From DATGFB01 sp032160545 (lineage in GTDB: Bacteria > Actinomycetota > Actinomycetes > Mycobacteriales > Jatrophihabitantaceae), in NCBI GenBank assembly GCA_032160545.1, contig JAVHVN010000008.1:1-35189 (forward strand): a stretch of DNA of 35,189 nt. Reading direction: 5' to 3'. Positions within the stretch are counted from its first letter, which is position 1; each line of letters starts with the position of its first letter. The notes under the pieces were generated by a model. The model ran no database searches and was not told the DNA's origin. It was given only the letters and a program-made list of their open reading frames with translations. Shown here one piece after another: positions 15,010 to 23,699 of the stretch. The translations under genes were made by a program, and so were the position numbers.

Positions 15010-18000
15010 GTGACCCGGTTCTCCCCCGCTACCCAGGCCTGGCTGGATGGCGCCTTCGCCGCGCCGACCGCCGCACAGGTCGGCGCGTGGGATGCGATAG
15101 CGGGCGGCGAGCACACGCTCGTCGTGGCACCGACCGGCTCGGGCAAGACGCTCGCAGCCTTCCTCTCCGCACTCGACCGGCTGGCCGCGCTGCCGAAGTG
15201 CGACGATCCGATACGCCGCTGCCGGGTGCTCTACGTCAGCCCGCTCAAGGCACTCGCGGTCGACGTAGAGCGCAACCTCCGCTCGCCGCTCGCCGGTATC
15301 ACCCAGGCCGCGTCCCGGCTCGGGCTGCCGGCTCCCGACGTCACCGTCGCGACGCGCTCGGGCGACACACCGTCCGACGAGCGCCGGCTGTTCGCCCGCC
15401 GCCCGTCCGACATCCTCATCACCACACCCGAGTCGCTGTTCCTGTTGCTGACCTCGGCCGCCCGCGAGGCGCTGCGCGGCATCGACACCGTGATCGTCGA
15501 CGAGGTGCACGCGGTCTGCGGCACCAAACGCGGCGCCCACCTGACGCTCTCGCTGGAACGGCTGGACGCGCTGCTCGACCAGCCGGCGCAGCGCATCGGA
15601 TTGTCGGCGACTGTGCGGCCCGTCGACGAGGTCGCGACCTTCCTCGCCGGCGGCCGGCCGGTCACCGTTGTCCAGCCACCGGTTGCCAAGACGTTCGACC
15701 TGCAGGTCGTCGTCCCGGTCGAGGACATGTCAAACCTTGGCGAGCCGATCGACGATCTCAGCGGGGCGGCGGCCGGCGCGCAGCGGCGCGCATCGATCTG
15801 GCCGCATGTCGAGGAGCGGGTTCTCGACCTCGTCGAGCAGCATCGTTCCACGATCATCTTCGCCAATTCCAGGCGCCTCGCCGAACGGCTGACCGCCCGG
15901 CTCAACGAACTTGCTACCGAACGAGCAAACATCCCGCCACTCGCCGCCGACGGCGCCCCTGCGCAACTCATCGGGCAGTCCGGTTCAGCCGCCCCGGCCG
16001 GCGACGTTGTCGTCGCGCGGGCGCATCACGGGTCGGTCTCGCGGGAACAACGCAGTCTCGTCGAAGAGGACCTCAAGGCCGGGCGCATCCCGGCCGTCGT
16101 CGCGACCTCGTCGCTCGAACTCGGCATCGACATGGGTGCGGTCGACCTCGTCGTGCAGGTCGAGTCACCACCGTCGGTCGCGTCCGGCCTGCAGCGGGTC
16201 GGCCGCGCCGGCCATCAGGTCGGTGCGGTGTCGCATGGAGTCATCTTCCCGAAGTTCCGCGGTGACCTGCTCGAGTGCGCGGTCGTAGCCGAGCGCATGC
16301 GCAACGGGCTCATCGAATCGATGCGATACCCCCGCAACCCGCTCGACGTCCTAGCTCAGCAGATCGTCGCGATGCTGGCTCTCGACAGCATGACCGTCGA
16401 TCAGGTCGACGAGCTGGTGCGGCGTGCCGCGCCGTTCGCCGGGCTGCCGCGGGCGGCCCTCGAAGGTGTTCTCGACATGCTTGCGGGCCGGTACCCCTCC
16501 GACGCGTTCGCCGAACTGCGCCCCCGGATCGTGTGGGATCGCGTCACCGGCGAACTCACCGCGCGCTCGAGTGCCCAGCACCTCGCCGTGACGAGCGGCG
16601 GCACGATTCCCGACCGCGGGCTGTTCGGCGTCTTCCTTGCGGGTGCCGACGGGCCGGGGCGGCGCGTCGGCGAACTCGACGAGGAGATGGTGTACGAGTC
16701 GCGCGTCGGCGATGTGTTCCTGCTCGGCTCGTCCTCCTGGCGCATCGAGGACATCACCCACGACCGGGTGCTCGTCACGCCCGCGCCGGGCGAGGTCGGG
16801 CGGATGCCGTTCTGGAAGGGCGACTCCCCCGGCCGTCCGGTCGAGCTGGGACGTGCCCTGGGCGCCTTCCTCCGCGAGGTGGCCGGCGCGGCCACGAGTG
16901 TCGCGGCAGAGCGCGTGCGGGCGGCGGGCCTCGACGACTGGGGCACGGCCAACCTGCTCGCCTACCTGGCCGAGCAGCGCGAGGCCACGGGCCACCTGCC
17001 GGACGATCGCACCGTGCTGGTCGAGCGCTTCCGCGACGAACTGGGTGACTGGCGCCTCGTCGTGCACTCAGCGTTCGGCGCGCCTGTGAACGCACCGTGG
17101 GCGCTGGCGATCGGTGCGCGGCTGCGTGAGCGCCACGGGCTCGACGTCACCTCGATGCATTCCGACGACGGCATCGTGCTGCGACTCCCCGACACCGACG
17201 GCGAGCCGATCGGTGCCGACATCGTCGTGTTCGACCCCGACGAGATCGGCGCACTCGTCACCGCCGAGGTCGGCGGCTCGGCGCTGTTCGCATCGCGGTT
17301 CCGCGAATGCGCGGCGCGCTCGCTGCTGCTTCCGAAGCGCGATCCGCGACGGCGGGCACCGCTGTGGCAGCAACGGCAGCGGGCCAATCAGTTGCTGCAG
17401 GTGGCCGGCGAGTACGGCGACTTCCCGGTCGTGCTCGAGGCCATGCGGGAGTGCCTTCAGGACGTATACGACGTGCCTGGTCTCACCGGCATCATGCGCG
17501 ACCTCGCCTCCCGCACCGTGCGGCTGGTCGAGGTCGAGACGCCCGCGGCGTCACCGTTCGCGCGATCGCTGCTCTTCGGTTACGTCGGCATGTTCCTCTA
17601 CGAAGGCGACGCGCCGCTGGCCGAGCGGCGCGCACAGGCACTGTCGCTCGACTCCGCGCTGCTCGCCGAACTGCTCGGCGCCACCGACTTGCGCGAACTG
17701 CTCGACAGCGAGGCCATCGCCTCCGTCGAACGTGAGATCTCCCGGCTCGCCGACGACCGGCATGCACACGGCCCCGACCAGGTGCATGACCTGCTCCGCT
17801 CGGTCGGCGACCTCACCACGACGGAAGCGATGGCCCGCGGCGCCGCGCCGCAGGATCTCGAAGCGCTCGAGGTGTCGCGCCGGGCGATCCGGGTGCGCAT
17901 CGCTGGTGAGCAGCGCTGGCTCGCGATCGAAGACGCCGGCCGTGTGCGCGACGCCCTCGGCGCCGCCGTGCCGGTAGGAGTCCCCGAGGCGTTCACCGAG

Positions 18001-19554
18001 CCGGTCAAGGACCCGCTCCGCGATCTCGTGTCGCGCTATGCCCGCACCCACGGCCCCTTCCACCCGCAGGATGTCGCGTCCAGGCTCGGCCTGGGGGTGG
18101 CCGTTGTCCATGCCGCGCTCGCGCGGTTGGCGGCGGCCGGCCGGCTGGTACAGGGTGAGTTCCGCCCTGAAGGGGTCGGTACGGAATGGTGCGACGCCGA
18201 GGTGCTGCGCGCGATCCGGCGCCGGTCGCTGGCCGCACTGCGCCGCGAGGTCGAGCCGGTGCCTGCGGTAGCGCTCGCCCGGTTCATCCCCACCTGGCAG
18301 GGCGTCGCCGGACATGGCGCCCGCGGCGCCCGCGGCATCGACGGGCTGGCGCGCGTCATCGAGCAACTGGCCGGCGTGCCGCTGCCAGCATCGGCACTCG
18401 AGACACTCGTGCTGCCCAGCCGGGTCGTCGGCTACTCACCCGCCCTGCTCGACGAACTGACCCTCTCGGGCGAGGTGCTCTGGACGGGCGCCGGCTCGCT
18501 CGCCGGTGCGGACGGCTGGCTGGTGCTCAGCCCCGCCGAGGCGGCCCCGGTCCTTTTGCCGCCACCCGACGAGGTGCCCGGACAGCTTCCGGAGGCGATC
18601 CTGCATGCGCTGGCCGGTGACCAGGCGATGTTCTTCCGCGCCCTCGCCGATCGAGCCGTCGGCGGCACTACCGACGATGACATGACCCACGCTGTGTGGG
18701 ACCTGGTGTGGGGCGGCTGGCTCACGAACGACACGCTCGCGCCGGTGCGCACACTGCTCGGCTCAGGCGGTCGCACCGCGCATGCCCGCAAGGCCCGGCC
18801 CCCTCGGACCCGATTCGGGCGCTACGGCGGCCTGGCCGGCGTGCCGACCTCGACAGCGACCCGCTCGGTTCCGTTCGCGATGGCCGGCCGCTGGTCAGCC
18901 GTCCCGGCCCGGGACCTCGACCTGACCCGCCGGGCCATCGCGGCTGCCGACATCCTGCTGGACCGCTACGGCCTGGTCACACGCGGCAGCGTTGCGGGCG
19001 AACGGGTCACCGGCGGCTTTGCCGCGGTCTATCCCGTTCTCAAGGCAGCCGAGGAGGCCGGCCGTACCCGCCGCGGCTATTTCGTGGAGGGGCTCGGCGC
19101 AGCTCAGTTCGCGCTGCCCGGCGCGGTCGACCGGCTGCGGGCCGAAGCCCGACCGGACGACGTGCGTGAGCCCACCCCCACCCTCGTCCTGGCGGCGACC
19201 GACCCGGCCAACCCGTACGGCGCGGCGCTGCAGTGGCCGGTGGCACCCGCACCCGAGGGTGGTCGTCGAGGCCACCAGCCGGCCCGCAAGGCCGGTGCCC
19301 TCGTCGTGCTGGTCGACGGCGAGTGCGTGATCTACGTCGAGCGCGGCGGGCGCACGCTGCTGTCGTTCAGCGCCGATCCCGCCGTGTTGCAGCCGGGTGC
19401 CGATGCCCTCGCCCTCGCGGTCCGCGACGGCGCTCTGGGCAAACTGCAGGTCGAGCGGGCTGACGGCGCGCCGGTCACGGCTTCGGCACTGGGCGCGGCT
19501 CTCGAGTCAGCCGGGTTCCGCCCCACGCCGCGAGGCCTGCGGCTGCGAGGCTGA
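15010..19554 (+). CDS. lhr: Lhr, large ATP-dependent DNA/RNA helicase
   Basis: Lhr is a 3'-to-5' ATP-dependent helicase of superfamily 2 linked to DNA repair. The 1,514-residue protein has Walker A (APTGSGKT, about 40-47), DEVH (164-167), SATVRP, the helicase C motif VATSSLELGIDMG and motif VI QRVGRAGHQVG, then the winged-helix/Lhr-specific domains and a very long C-terminal region as in mycobacterial Lhr (about 1,500 residues). GTG at 15010 is chosen because VTRFSPATQAWLDGAF is the family N-terminus; the frame is open further upstream but inside the acetyltransferase gene. It is followed six bases later by nei; lhr-nei pairs are known in Actinomycetes. Confidence 0.96.
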   Translation: MTRFSPATQAWLDGAFAAPTAAQVGAWDAIAGGEHTLVVAPTGSGKTLAAFLSALDRLAALPKCDDPIRRCRVLYVSPLKALAVDVERNLRSPLAGITQAASRLGLPAPDVTVATRSGDTPSDERRLFARRPSDILITTPESLFLLLTSAAREALRGIDTVIVDEVHAVCGTKRGAHLTLSLERLDALLDQPAQRIGLSATVRPVDEVATFLAGGRPVTVVQPPVAKTFDLQVVVPVEDMSNLGEPIDDLSGAAAGAQRRASIWPHVEERVLDLVEQHRSTIIFANSRRLAERLTARLNELATERANIPPLAADGAPAQLIGQSGSAAPAGDVVVARAHHGSVSREQRSLVEEDLKAGRIPAVVATSSLELGIDMGAVDLVVQVESPPSVASGLQRVGRAGHQVGAVSHGVIFPKFRGDLLECAVVAERMRNGLIESMRYPRNPLDVLAQQIVAMLALDSMTVDQVDELVRRAAPFAGLPRAALEGVLDMLAGRYPSDAFAELRPRIVWDRVTGELTARSSAQHLAVTSGGTIPDRGLFGVFLAGADGPGRRVGELDEEMVYESRVGDVFLLGSSSWRIEDITHDRVLVTPAPGEVGRMPFWKGDSPGRPVELGRALGAFLREVAGAATSVAAERVRAAGLDDWGTANLLAYLAEQREATGHLPDDRTVLVERFRDELGDWRLVVHSAFGAPVNAPWALAIGARLRERHGLDVTSMHSDDGIVLRLPDTDGEPIGADIVVFDPDEIGALVTAEVGGSALFASRFRECAARSLLLPKRDPRRRAPLWQQRQRANQLLQVAGEYGDFPVVLEAMRECLQDVYDVPGLTGIMRDLASRTVRLVEVETPAASPFARSLLFGYVGMFLYEGDAPLAERRAQALSLDSALLAELLGATDLRELLDSEAIASVEREISRLADDRHAHGPDQVHDLLRSVGDLTTTEAMARGAAPQDLEALEVSRRAIRVRIAGEQRWLAIEDAGRVRDALGAAVPVGVPEAFTEPVKDPLRDLVSRYARTHGPFHPQDVASRLGLGVAVVHAALARLAAAGRLVQGEFRPEGVGTEWCDAEVLRAIRRRSLAALRREVEPVPAVALARFIPTWQGVAGHGARGARGIDGLARVIEQLAGVPLPASALETLVLPSRVVGYSPALLDELTLSGEVLWTGAGSLAGADGWLVLSPAEAAPVLLPPPDEVPGQLPEAILHALAGDQAMFFRALADRAVGGTTDDDMTHAVWDLVWGGWLTNDTLAPVRTLLGSGGRTAHARKARPPRTRFGRYGGLAGVPTSTATRSVPFAMAGRWSAVPARDLDLTRRAIAAADILLDRYGLVTRGSVAGERVTGGFAAVYPVLKAAEEAGRTRRGYFVEGLGAAQFALPGAVDRLRAEARPDDVREPTPTLVLAATDPANPYGAALQWPVAPAPEGGRRGHQPARKAGALVVLVDGECVIYVERGGRTLLSFSADPAVLQPGADALALAVRDGALGKLQVERADGAPVTASALGAALESAGFRPTPRGLRLRG

Positions 19555-19560
19555 CCGCCC

Positions 19561-20373
19561 GTGCCCGAGGGCGACACCGTCTGGCTCACCGCGCACCGGC
19601 TCCACCAAGCCCTGGCCGGGCGCGAGCTGACCCTCTTCGATCTGCGGGTGCCGCAGCTCGCGACCGCCGACCTGCGAGGTCACCGCGTCGACCAGGTGCT
19701 GGCGCGGGGCAAGCACCTGCTGATGCGGATCGACGGCGACCTGACGCTGCACTCACACCTGAAGATGGACGGCTCGTGGTACGTCACGCACGCAGGCCAT
19801 CCCCCGCGGCGATTCGCCGAGCACCACATCCGGGCTCAGCTGGGCAATGCCGAGTGGTGGGTGACCGGGTACCGGGTGCACGACCTGCGCATCGTGGCCA
19901 GACGCGACGAGGCCGAGTTGGTGGGACATCTGGGCCCGGACCTGCTCGGCCCGGACTGGGATCTCGATGAGGCGCTGCGCCGATTGTCGTCCACCCCGGA
20001 CGCGCCGCTCGGCGAAGCATTGCTCGACCAGCGCAACCTGGCGGGGATCGGCAACCTGTACAAGTCGGAGGCGCTGTTCGTCGAGCGGGTGCACCCGTGG
20101 GCACCGGTGGCCGCCGTACCCGACCTGGCCCGGCTCGTCCGCACCGCGCAGAAGCTGATGCGCGCCAACCGCGACCATCCCGAACAGTCGACCACCGGGC
20201 TGCTGGGGCGGGGGCGCGAGCATTGGGTGTACGGGCGCAAGGGCGAGGCATGTCTGCGCTGCGGCACTCCGGTACGCCGGGCCGACCAGGGGACACCACC
20301 GATGCAGCGCAGCACGTACTGGTGCCCGCGCTGCCAACCGGCGCTACCCGGGTACCCCGCGCCCGTCGAGTGA
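19561..20373 (+). CDS. nei: Endonuclease VIII-type DNA glycosylase (Fpg/Nei family)
   Basis: Fpg/Nei enzymes excise oxidised bases and nick the strand by beta,delta-elimination. The 270-residue protein has the catalytic Pro2-Glu3 (PEGDT), Lys51 (ARGKHLL), the helix-two-turn-helix segment containing NLAGIGNLYKSE, and a C-terminal zinc finger with CLRCG and, after 18 residues, CPRCQP, with the Arg of MQRSTYW between. MPEGDTVWL rather than MPELPEVE points to Nei over Fpg. It begins with GTG six bases after the lhr stop, so the two are co-transcribed. Its last 30 bases overlap the 3' end of the convergent TetR gene. Confidence 0.95.
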   Translation: MPEGDTVWLTAHRLHQALAGRELTLFDLRVPQLATADLRGHRVDQVLARGKHLLMRIDGDLTLHSHLKMDGSWYVTHAGHPPRRFAEHHIRAQLGNAEWWVTGYRVHDLRIVARRDEAELVGHLGPDLLGPDWDLDEALRRLSSTPDAPLGEALLDQRNLAGIGNLYKSEALFVERVHPWAPVAAVPDLARLVRTAQKLMRANRDHPEQSTTGLLGRGREHWVYGRKGEACLRCGTPVRRADQGTPPMQRSTYWCPRCQPALPGYPAPVE

Positions 20374-21015
20374 CCCGGCGCTCGACGGAAGGCCTGCGAG
20401 CAACAGGGCGACGTCGGCCGCGACGACGCTCGGCCCCGCGGGGCTGACCAGGTACGAGGCAAGCAGGCGCAGCACGGTGTCGGCACCGCGCCGGCCGTGA
20501 TGGTGCAGTTTGGCGGCGACGGCCTCGCGGGCGATGCGCCAGCCGTCAGCGGAGAGGTCGATGGCCGCCAGGCGTGCCAGGACGCCGGGCTCGAGCCGTG
20601 CCACGGCGCGCACCCCGGGATGTGTGGACAGGCGGCGTGCCACGGTCTCGAGCGCGTCGGCGAGCGGCAGTTCGCGCGTCTCGCCCACCAGTCGCTCGAC
20701 CTCGGCGACGACGAGGGCCGACAGGACGGCCTCGCGGGTGCGGAAGTGGTTGTAGAGCGTCGCCTTGGCGACGCCGCCCGCCGCCGCGACCTGGGCCATG
20801 GTGATGCGCGGGCCACTGACCTCGACAGCACGCCCGGCACCGTCGAGCAGGGCCGCTCGGGTGCGGTCCATCGCGTTACCTGCGCGGGTGCGCGTGCCGG
20901 TTACGCGCACGGGCGCTGCGGACGGGTCGGCGGCAGTTGCGACCGGTGCGGAGTTCGAGGCCGTCACATCCGCGGTGGGCAGGAACAGGGTGTCGAAGAG
21001 CGGGTCCCGGCTCAT
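20344..21015 (-). CDS. TetR-family transcriptional regulator
   Basis: A 223-residue regulator with a TetR N-terminal helix-turn-helix (about residues 50-97): ITMAQVAAAGGVAKATLYNHF. It is preceded by an unusual, probably disordered 45-residue leader rich in Ala, Pro, Thr and Ser. The ligand-binding half is not recognisable. The start at 21015 is supported by TAGCGT seven bases upstream and no Shine-Dalgarno sequence; M49 would remove only the leader. Its stop codon overlaps the end of nei by 30 bases in convergent orientation. What it regulates is not evident from the neighbours. Confidence 0.88.
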   Translation of the reverse strand: MSRDPLFDTLFLPTADVTASNSAPVATAADPSAAPVRVTGTRTRAGNAMDRTRAALLDGAGRAVEVSGPRITMAQVAAAGGVAKATLYNHFRTREAVLSALVVAEVERLVGETRELPLADALETVARRLSTHPGVRAVARLEPGVLARLAAIDLSADGWRIAREAVAAKLHHHGRRGADTVLRLLASYLVSPAGPSVVAADVALLLAGLPSSAGSLDGRGVPG

Positions 21016-21022
21016 GCGCCGG

Positions 21023-21028
21023 ACGCTA
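21023..21028 (-). promoter_or_regulatory. -10 element of the TetR gene
   Basis: TAGCGT on the minus strand ends seven bases before the ATG at 21015, the spacing of a leaderless gene. Confidence 0.45.
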
Positions 21029-21068
21029 ACCCCGCGCTGCGGCGGTTCCTGCGCAGGCGCGCGGCAAC

Positions 21069-21088
21069 CCGGCCGAATGTGGGGCCGG
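21069..21088. terminator. Hairpin downstream of clgR
   Basis: CCGGCC (21069-21074) and GGCCGG (21083-21088) form a perfect six-pair stem with an eight-base loop, about 30 bases past the clgR stop. There is no T tract, so this is a weak terminator call. Confidence 0.3.
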
Positions 21089-21117
21089 TGGGACGGGTGT
21101 GACTGAATTGGTGCGGA

Positions 21118-21465
21118 TCAGGCGGCGACCGTAGGCAGCGCGCGCATCCGCGCCCCACTGCCGACCGAGGCGGTGGTCGTGCGGTTCATGCCCGCCGGCA
21201 TTGCGGCGACCCTGTTGGTCAGGGCCAGCTTCTCGTCGCGGTGCAGCACCGTCGCCACCTCGGAAAACAATTCGGACAGCTCGACGTCGAGGGCGCCGCA
21301 GATCGCGGCGAGCAGCTCGGACGACGCTTCCTTCTGGCCGCGCTCGACCTCGGAGAGGTAGCCCAGGCTGACCCGGGCGCTGCTCGAGACCTCACGCAGC
21401 GTGCGCCGCTGCCGGAGGCGCACCGAGCGCAGGGTGTCGCCGACGACTTCGCGCAACACTGGCAT
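21118..21465 (-). CDS. clgR: ClgR, activator of Clp protease genes
   Basis: ClgR is an XRE-type activator of clp protease and stress genes in Actinomycetes. The 115-residue protein has a helix-turn-helix (about 18-70): LRQRRTLREVSSSARVSLGYLSEVERGQKEASSELLAAI split over the five-helix fold. The C-terminal NRVAAMPAGMNRTTTASVGSGARMRALPTVAA-type tail carries two small residues at the end, a possible degradation signal, since ClgR is itself a Clp substrate in other species. ATG 21465 has AGAAGGG upstream; a start 13 codons earlier is possible. The position next to pgsA matches M. tuberculosis (Rv2745c next to pgsA3). A ClgR-type operator lies about 100 bases upstream. Confidence 0.9.
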   Translation of the reverse strand: MPVLREVVGDTLRSVRLRQRRTLREVSSSARVSLGYLSEVERGQKEASSELLAAICGALDVELSELFSEVATVLHRDEKLALTNRVAAMPAGMNRTTTASVGSGARMRALPTVAA

Positions 21466-21558
21466 CGGGAGACCCTTCTGACGATGGTATGGGGGCAACG
21501 GCATCAGTCCTTGTCACCGTACCGGCCGGATCTGACCTCGCACCGCTGAAGCGGGAAC

Positions 21559-21576
21559 GTCCGCTCAAGGCGAACA
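21559..21576 (-). promoter_or_regulatory. ClgR-type operator upstream of clgR
   Basis: On the minus strand TGTTCGCCTTGAGCGGAC matches the reported corynebacterial ClgR pattern WNNWCGCYNANRGCGWWS at all but two fixed positions (one in the central A, one W). It lies about 100 bases upstream of the clgR ATG, in the gap after pgsA, so it would serve autoregulation. Confidence 0.6.
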
Positions 21577-21607
21577 ACGCCCGAACGGGCCTCCGGATTC
21601 CCGAGGG

Positions 21608-22237
21608 TCAGCGCGCGAGCGCCCGGGGCGACGTGCGACGCAGCCGCACCGCCCGCGCGACGTAATCCGCCCCGGTGGCCAGCGCGACGACCACGGCCAC
21701 CACCATGATCACCGTCGCGATCGTGTGCAGCCACCCCGACAGCGGCAGCACGTAGAGGCCGATGGCGACGCCCTGCAGGAACGTCTTGACCTTGCCGCCG
21801 CGGCTGGCCGGGATGACGCCGTGCCGGATCACCCAGAACCGCAGGACCGTCACGCCGACCTCGCGGACGAGGACGAGGACGGTGACCCACCACCACAGAT
21901 CGTGCAGCAACGAGAGGCCGACGAGCGCCGCGCCGACCAGCGCCTTGTCGGCGATCGGATCGGCCAGCTTCCCGAATTCGGTGACCAGACCGCGCCGCCG
22001 CGCGATGTCGCCGTCCAACCGGTCGGTGACCGACGCGACTGCGAACACTGCCCAGGCGGCGATACGCCAGTTCGTGTCGTGACCGCTGCCGTGGAAAAGC
22101 GCGACCACGAACACCGGCACCAGCGCGAGCCGGAAGACGGTGAGACCGTTCGCGATGTTCCAGGCCGACGCCGGGCTCGGCGGGTCGGCAATGGGGTCGC
22201 CCGCGAAGGCCTGCGGTACCCGCTCAGCCTTCACCAC
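21608..22237 (-). CDS. pgsA: CDP-alcohol phosphatidyltransferase, phosphatidylglycerophosphate synthase type
   Basis: PgsA joins glycerol-3-phosphate to CDP-diacylglycerol in the membrane to make phosphatidylglycerophosphate. The 209-residue protein has the family motif D-G-x2-A-R-x8-G-x3-D-x3-D complete at Asp75, Gly76, Ala79, Arg80, Gly89, Asp93 and Asp97, several membrane segments and an N-terminal 25-residue soluble part. In M. tuberculosis the gene beside clgR is pgsA3. Two GTG codons (22237 and 22234) are possible; the second gives a four-base GTGA overlap with the rimO stop. Translational coupling to rimO is likely. Confidence 0.92.
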   Translation of the reverse strand: MVKAERVPQAFAGDPIADPPSPASAWNIANGLTVFRLALVPVFVVALFHGSGHDTNWRIAAWAVFAVASVTDRLDGDIARRRGLVTEFGKLADPIADKALVGAALVGLSLLHDLWWWVTVLVLVREVGVTVLRFWVIRHGVIPASRGGKVKTFLQGVAIGLYVLPLSGWLHTIATVIMVVAVVVALATGADYVARAVRLRRTSPRALAR

Positions 22238-23631
22238 GCGCCGGCTACTGGTTCGGCAGTGAGATCGACACCCTCACTCGCGATGACCAACGCCGCGACG
22301 ATCGAGCCGCGGGGCAGCTCGGCGGCGCCGTCACCGACGAGGTAGGTGACCCCGTCCACGTCCGGGCCCTGGTGCGCGGCGCGTCCGGAGCACTCGTCGC
22401 CGGCCTGCTCGACGAGCACCTCGACGGTCGTACCGATCCGGTCCTCGGCCCGCTGGGCCATCAGCTCCTCGGCCAGGGCCGACACCCGCGCGACCCGGCC
22501 CTCGATCTCGTCTGCGTCGAGCTTGCCGTCGAACCCGGCAGCCTCGGTGCCCTCCTCGTCGGAGTACCCGAAGACACCGATGACGTCGAGACGCGCCTCG
22601 GCGAGGAACCGCTCGAGCTCGGCCAGGTCGCCCTCGGACTCGCCGGGGAACCCGACGATCACATTGCTGCGCGCGCCGGCCTCTGGTGCGAGGGCCCGGG
22701 CCCGTCCGAGGATGTCGAGAAACGACTCGGTCGAGCCGAACCGCTTCATGCGCCGAAGCACCGCCGCGCTGGCGTGCTGGAAGGACAGGTCGAAATAGGG
22801 CGCGACCGCAGGCGTCGTCGCGATCGCCTCGAGCAAGGACGGCCGCAGCTCGGCCGGCTGCAGGTAGGACACCCGGATCCGCTTGACGCCCTCGACCTCG
22901 CCGAGGCGCACCAGCAGCTTCTCGAGCGCTCGCAGGTCACCGAGGTCCTTGCCGTACGAGGTGGAGTTCTCACTGACCAGCACCAGCTCCCGCACGCCGG
23001 TCGATGCAAGCCACGCGGCCTCGGCGACGAGTTCGTCGGGCTGCCGCGAGACGAACGAGCCGCGGAACGACGGGATCGCGCAGAACGTGCAGCGCCGATC
23101 GCACCCGGAGGCGAGCTTGAGGTACGCGGTGGGCGAGTCGTCCAGCCGGACGCGCGGCGAGGCCGTCGGCAGCCAGGCGTGCCCGGGCACGGCGACCTCG
23201 GCGACGGCCGCCGGCCGGTGCGCAGGCGTGACGGGCAGCAGGGCGCGGCGGTCGCGCGGCCGGTGCGCCGCGACCGAGCGGCCCGCGGCGACGTCGTCGA
23301 GACGCGCGACGACGTCCGCGTAGGAGTCGAAGCCGAGCACGGCGGCGGCCTCGGGAAGTGAGGCCGCCAGTTCGTCCCCGTAGCGCTCGGCGAGACACCC
23401 GACGGCGACGACCTTCTTGCCGGAATCGGCAGCGGCCAGCAAGGTGTCGATCGAGTCCTTCTTCGCCGAGTCGATGAAGCCGCAGGTGTTGACCACCACG
23501 ACGGCGGCGTCGTCGCCGTCGGTGAGCGCCCAGCCGCTGGACGCCAGTCGGCCGGCGAGCTCCTCGGAGTCCACCTCGTTTCGGGCGCAGCCCAACGTCA
23601 CCAGGGACACGGTGCGGGGCGCGGACGACAC
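22231..23631 (-). CDS. rimO: Ribosomal protein S12 methylthiotransferase RimO
   Basis: RimO is a radical-SAM enzyme, related to MiaB, that methylthiolates an Asp of ribosomal protein S12. The 466-residue protein has auxiliary-cluster cysteines Cys15 (LGCARNEVDSE), Cys50 (NTCGFIDSAKK) and Cys79 (VGCLAERYG), the radical-SAM triad Cys177, Cys181 and Cys184 (CDRRCTFC), and a C-terminal TRAM domain. CARNEVDSE and CGFIDSAKK distinguish it from MiaB. The region between residues 120 and 168 is a longer Arg/Pro-rich linker. Start is GTG. It diverges from the acetylglutamate synthase-like gene and overlaps pgsA at its 3' end. Confidence 0.96.
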   Translation of the reverse strand: MSSAPRTVSLVTLGCARNEVDSEELAGRLASSGWALTDGDDAAVVVVNTCGFIDSAKKDSIDTLLAAADSGKKVVAVGCLAERYGDELAASLPEAAAVLGFDSYADVVARLDDVAAGRSVAAHRPRDRRALLPVTPAHRPAAVAEVAVPGHAWLPTASPRVRLDDSPTAYLKLASGCDRRCTFCAIPSFRGSFVSRQPDELVAEAAWLASTGVRELVLVSENSTSYGKDLGDLRALEKLLVRLGEVEGVKRIRVSYLQPAELRPSLLEAIATTPAVAPYFDLSFQHASAAVLRRMKRFGSTESFLDILGRARALAPEAGARSNVIVGFPGESEGDLAELERFLAEARLDVIGVFGYSDEEGTEAAGFDGKLDADEIEGRVARVSALAEELMAQRAEDRIGTTVEVLVEQAGDECSGRAAHQGPDVDGVTYLVGDGAAELPRGSIVAALVIASEGVDLTAEPVAGAW

Positions 23632-23685
23632 GAATGCAGATTACCCGCGGGGCGGGTGGCGGCCGGACGCCCGAGCGCCACCGGA

Positions 23686-23691
23686 TACGGT
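23686..23691 (+). promoter_or_regulatory. -10 element of the acetylglutamate synthase-like gene
   Basis: TACGGT ends eight bases before the ATG at 23700, and there is no Shine-Dalgarno sequence. A leaderless message is likely. Confidence 0.45.
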
Positions 23692-23699
23692 GCTGACCC

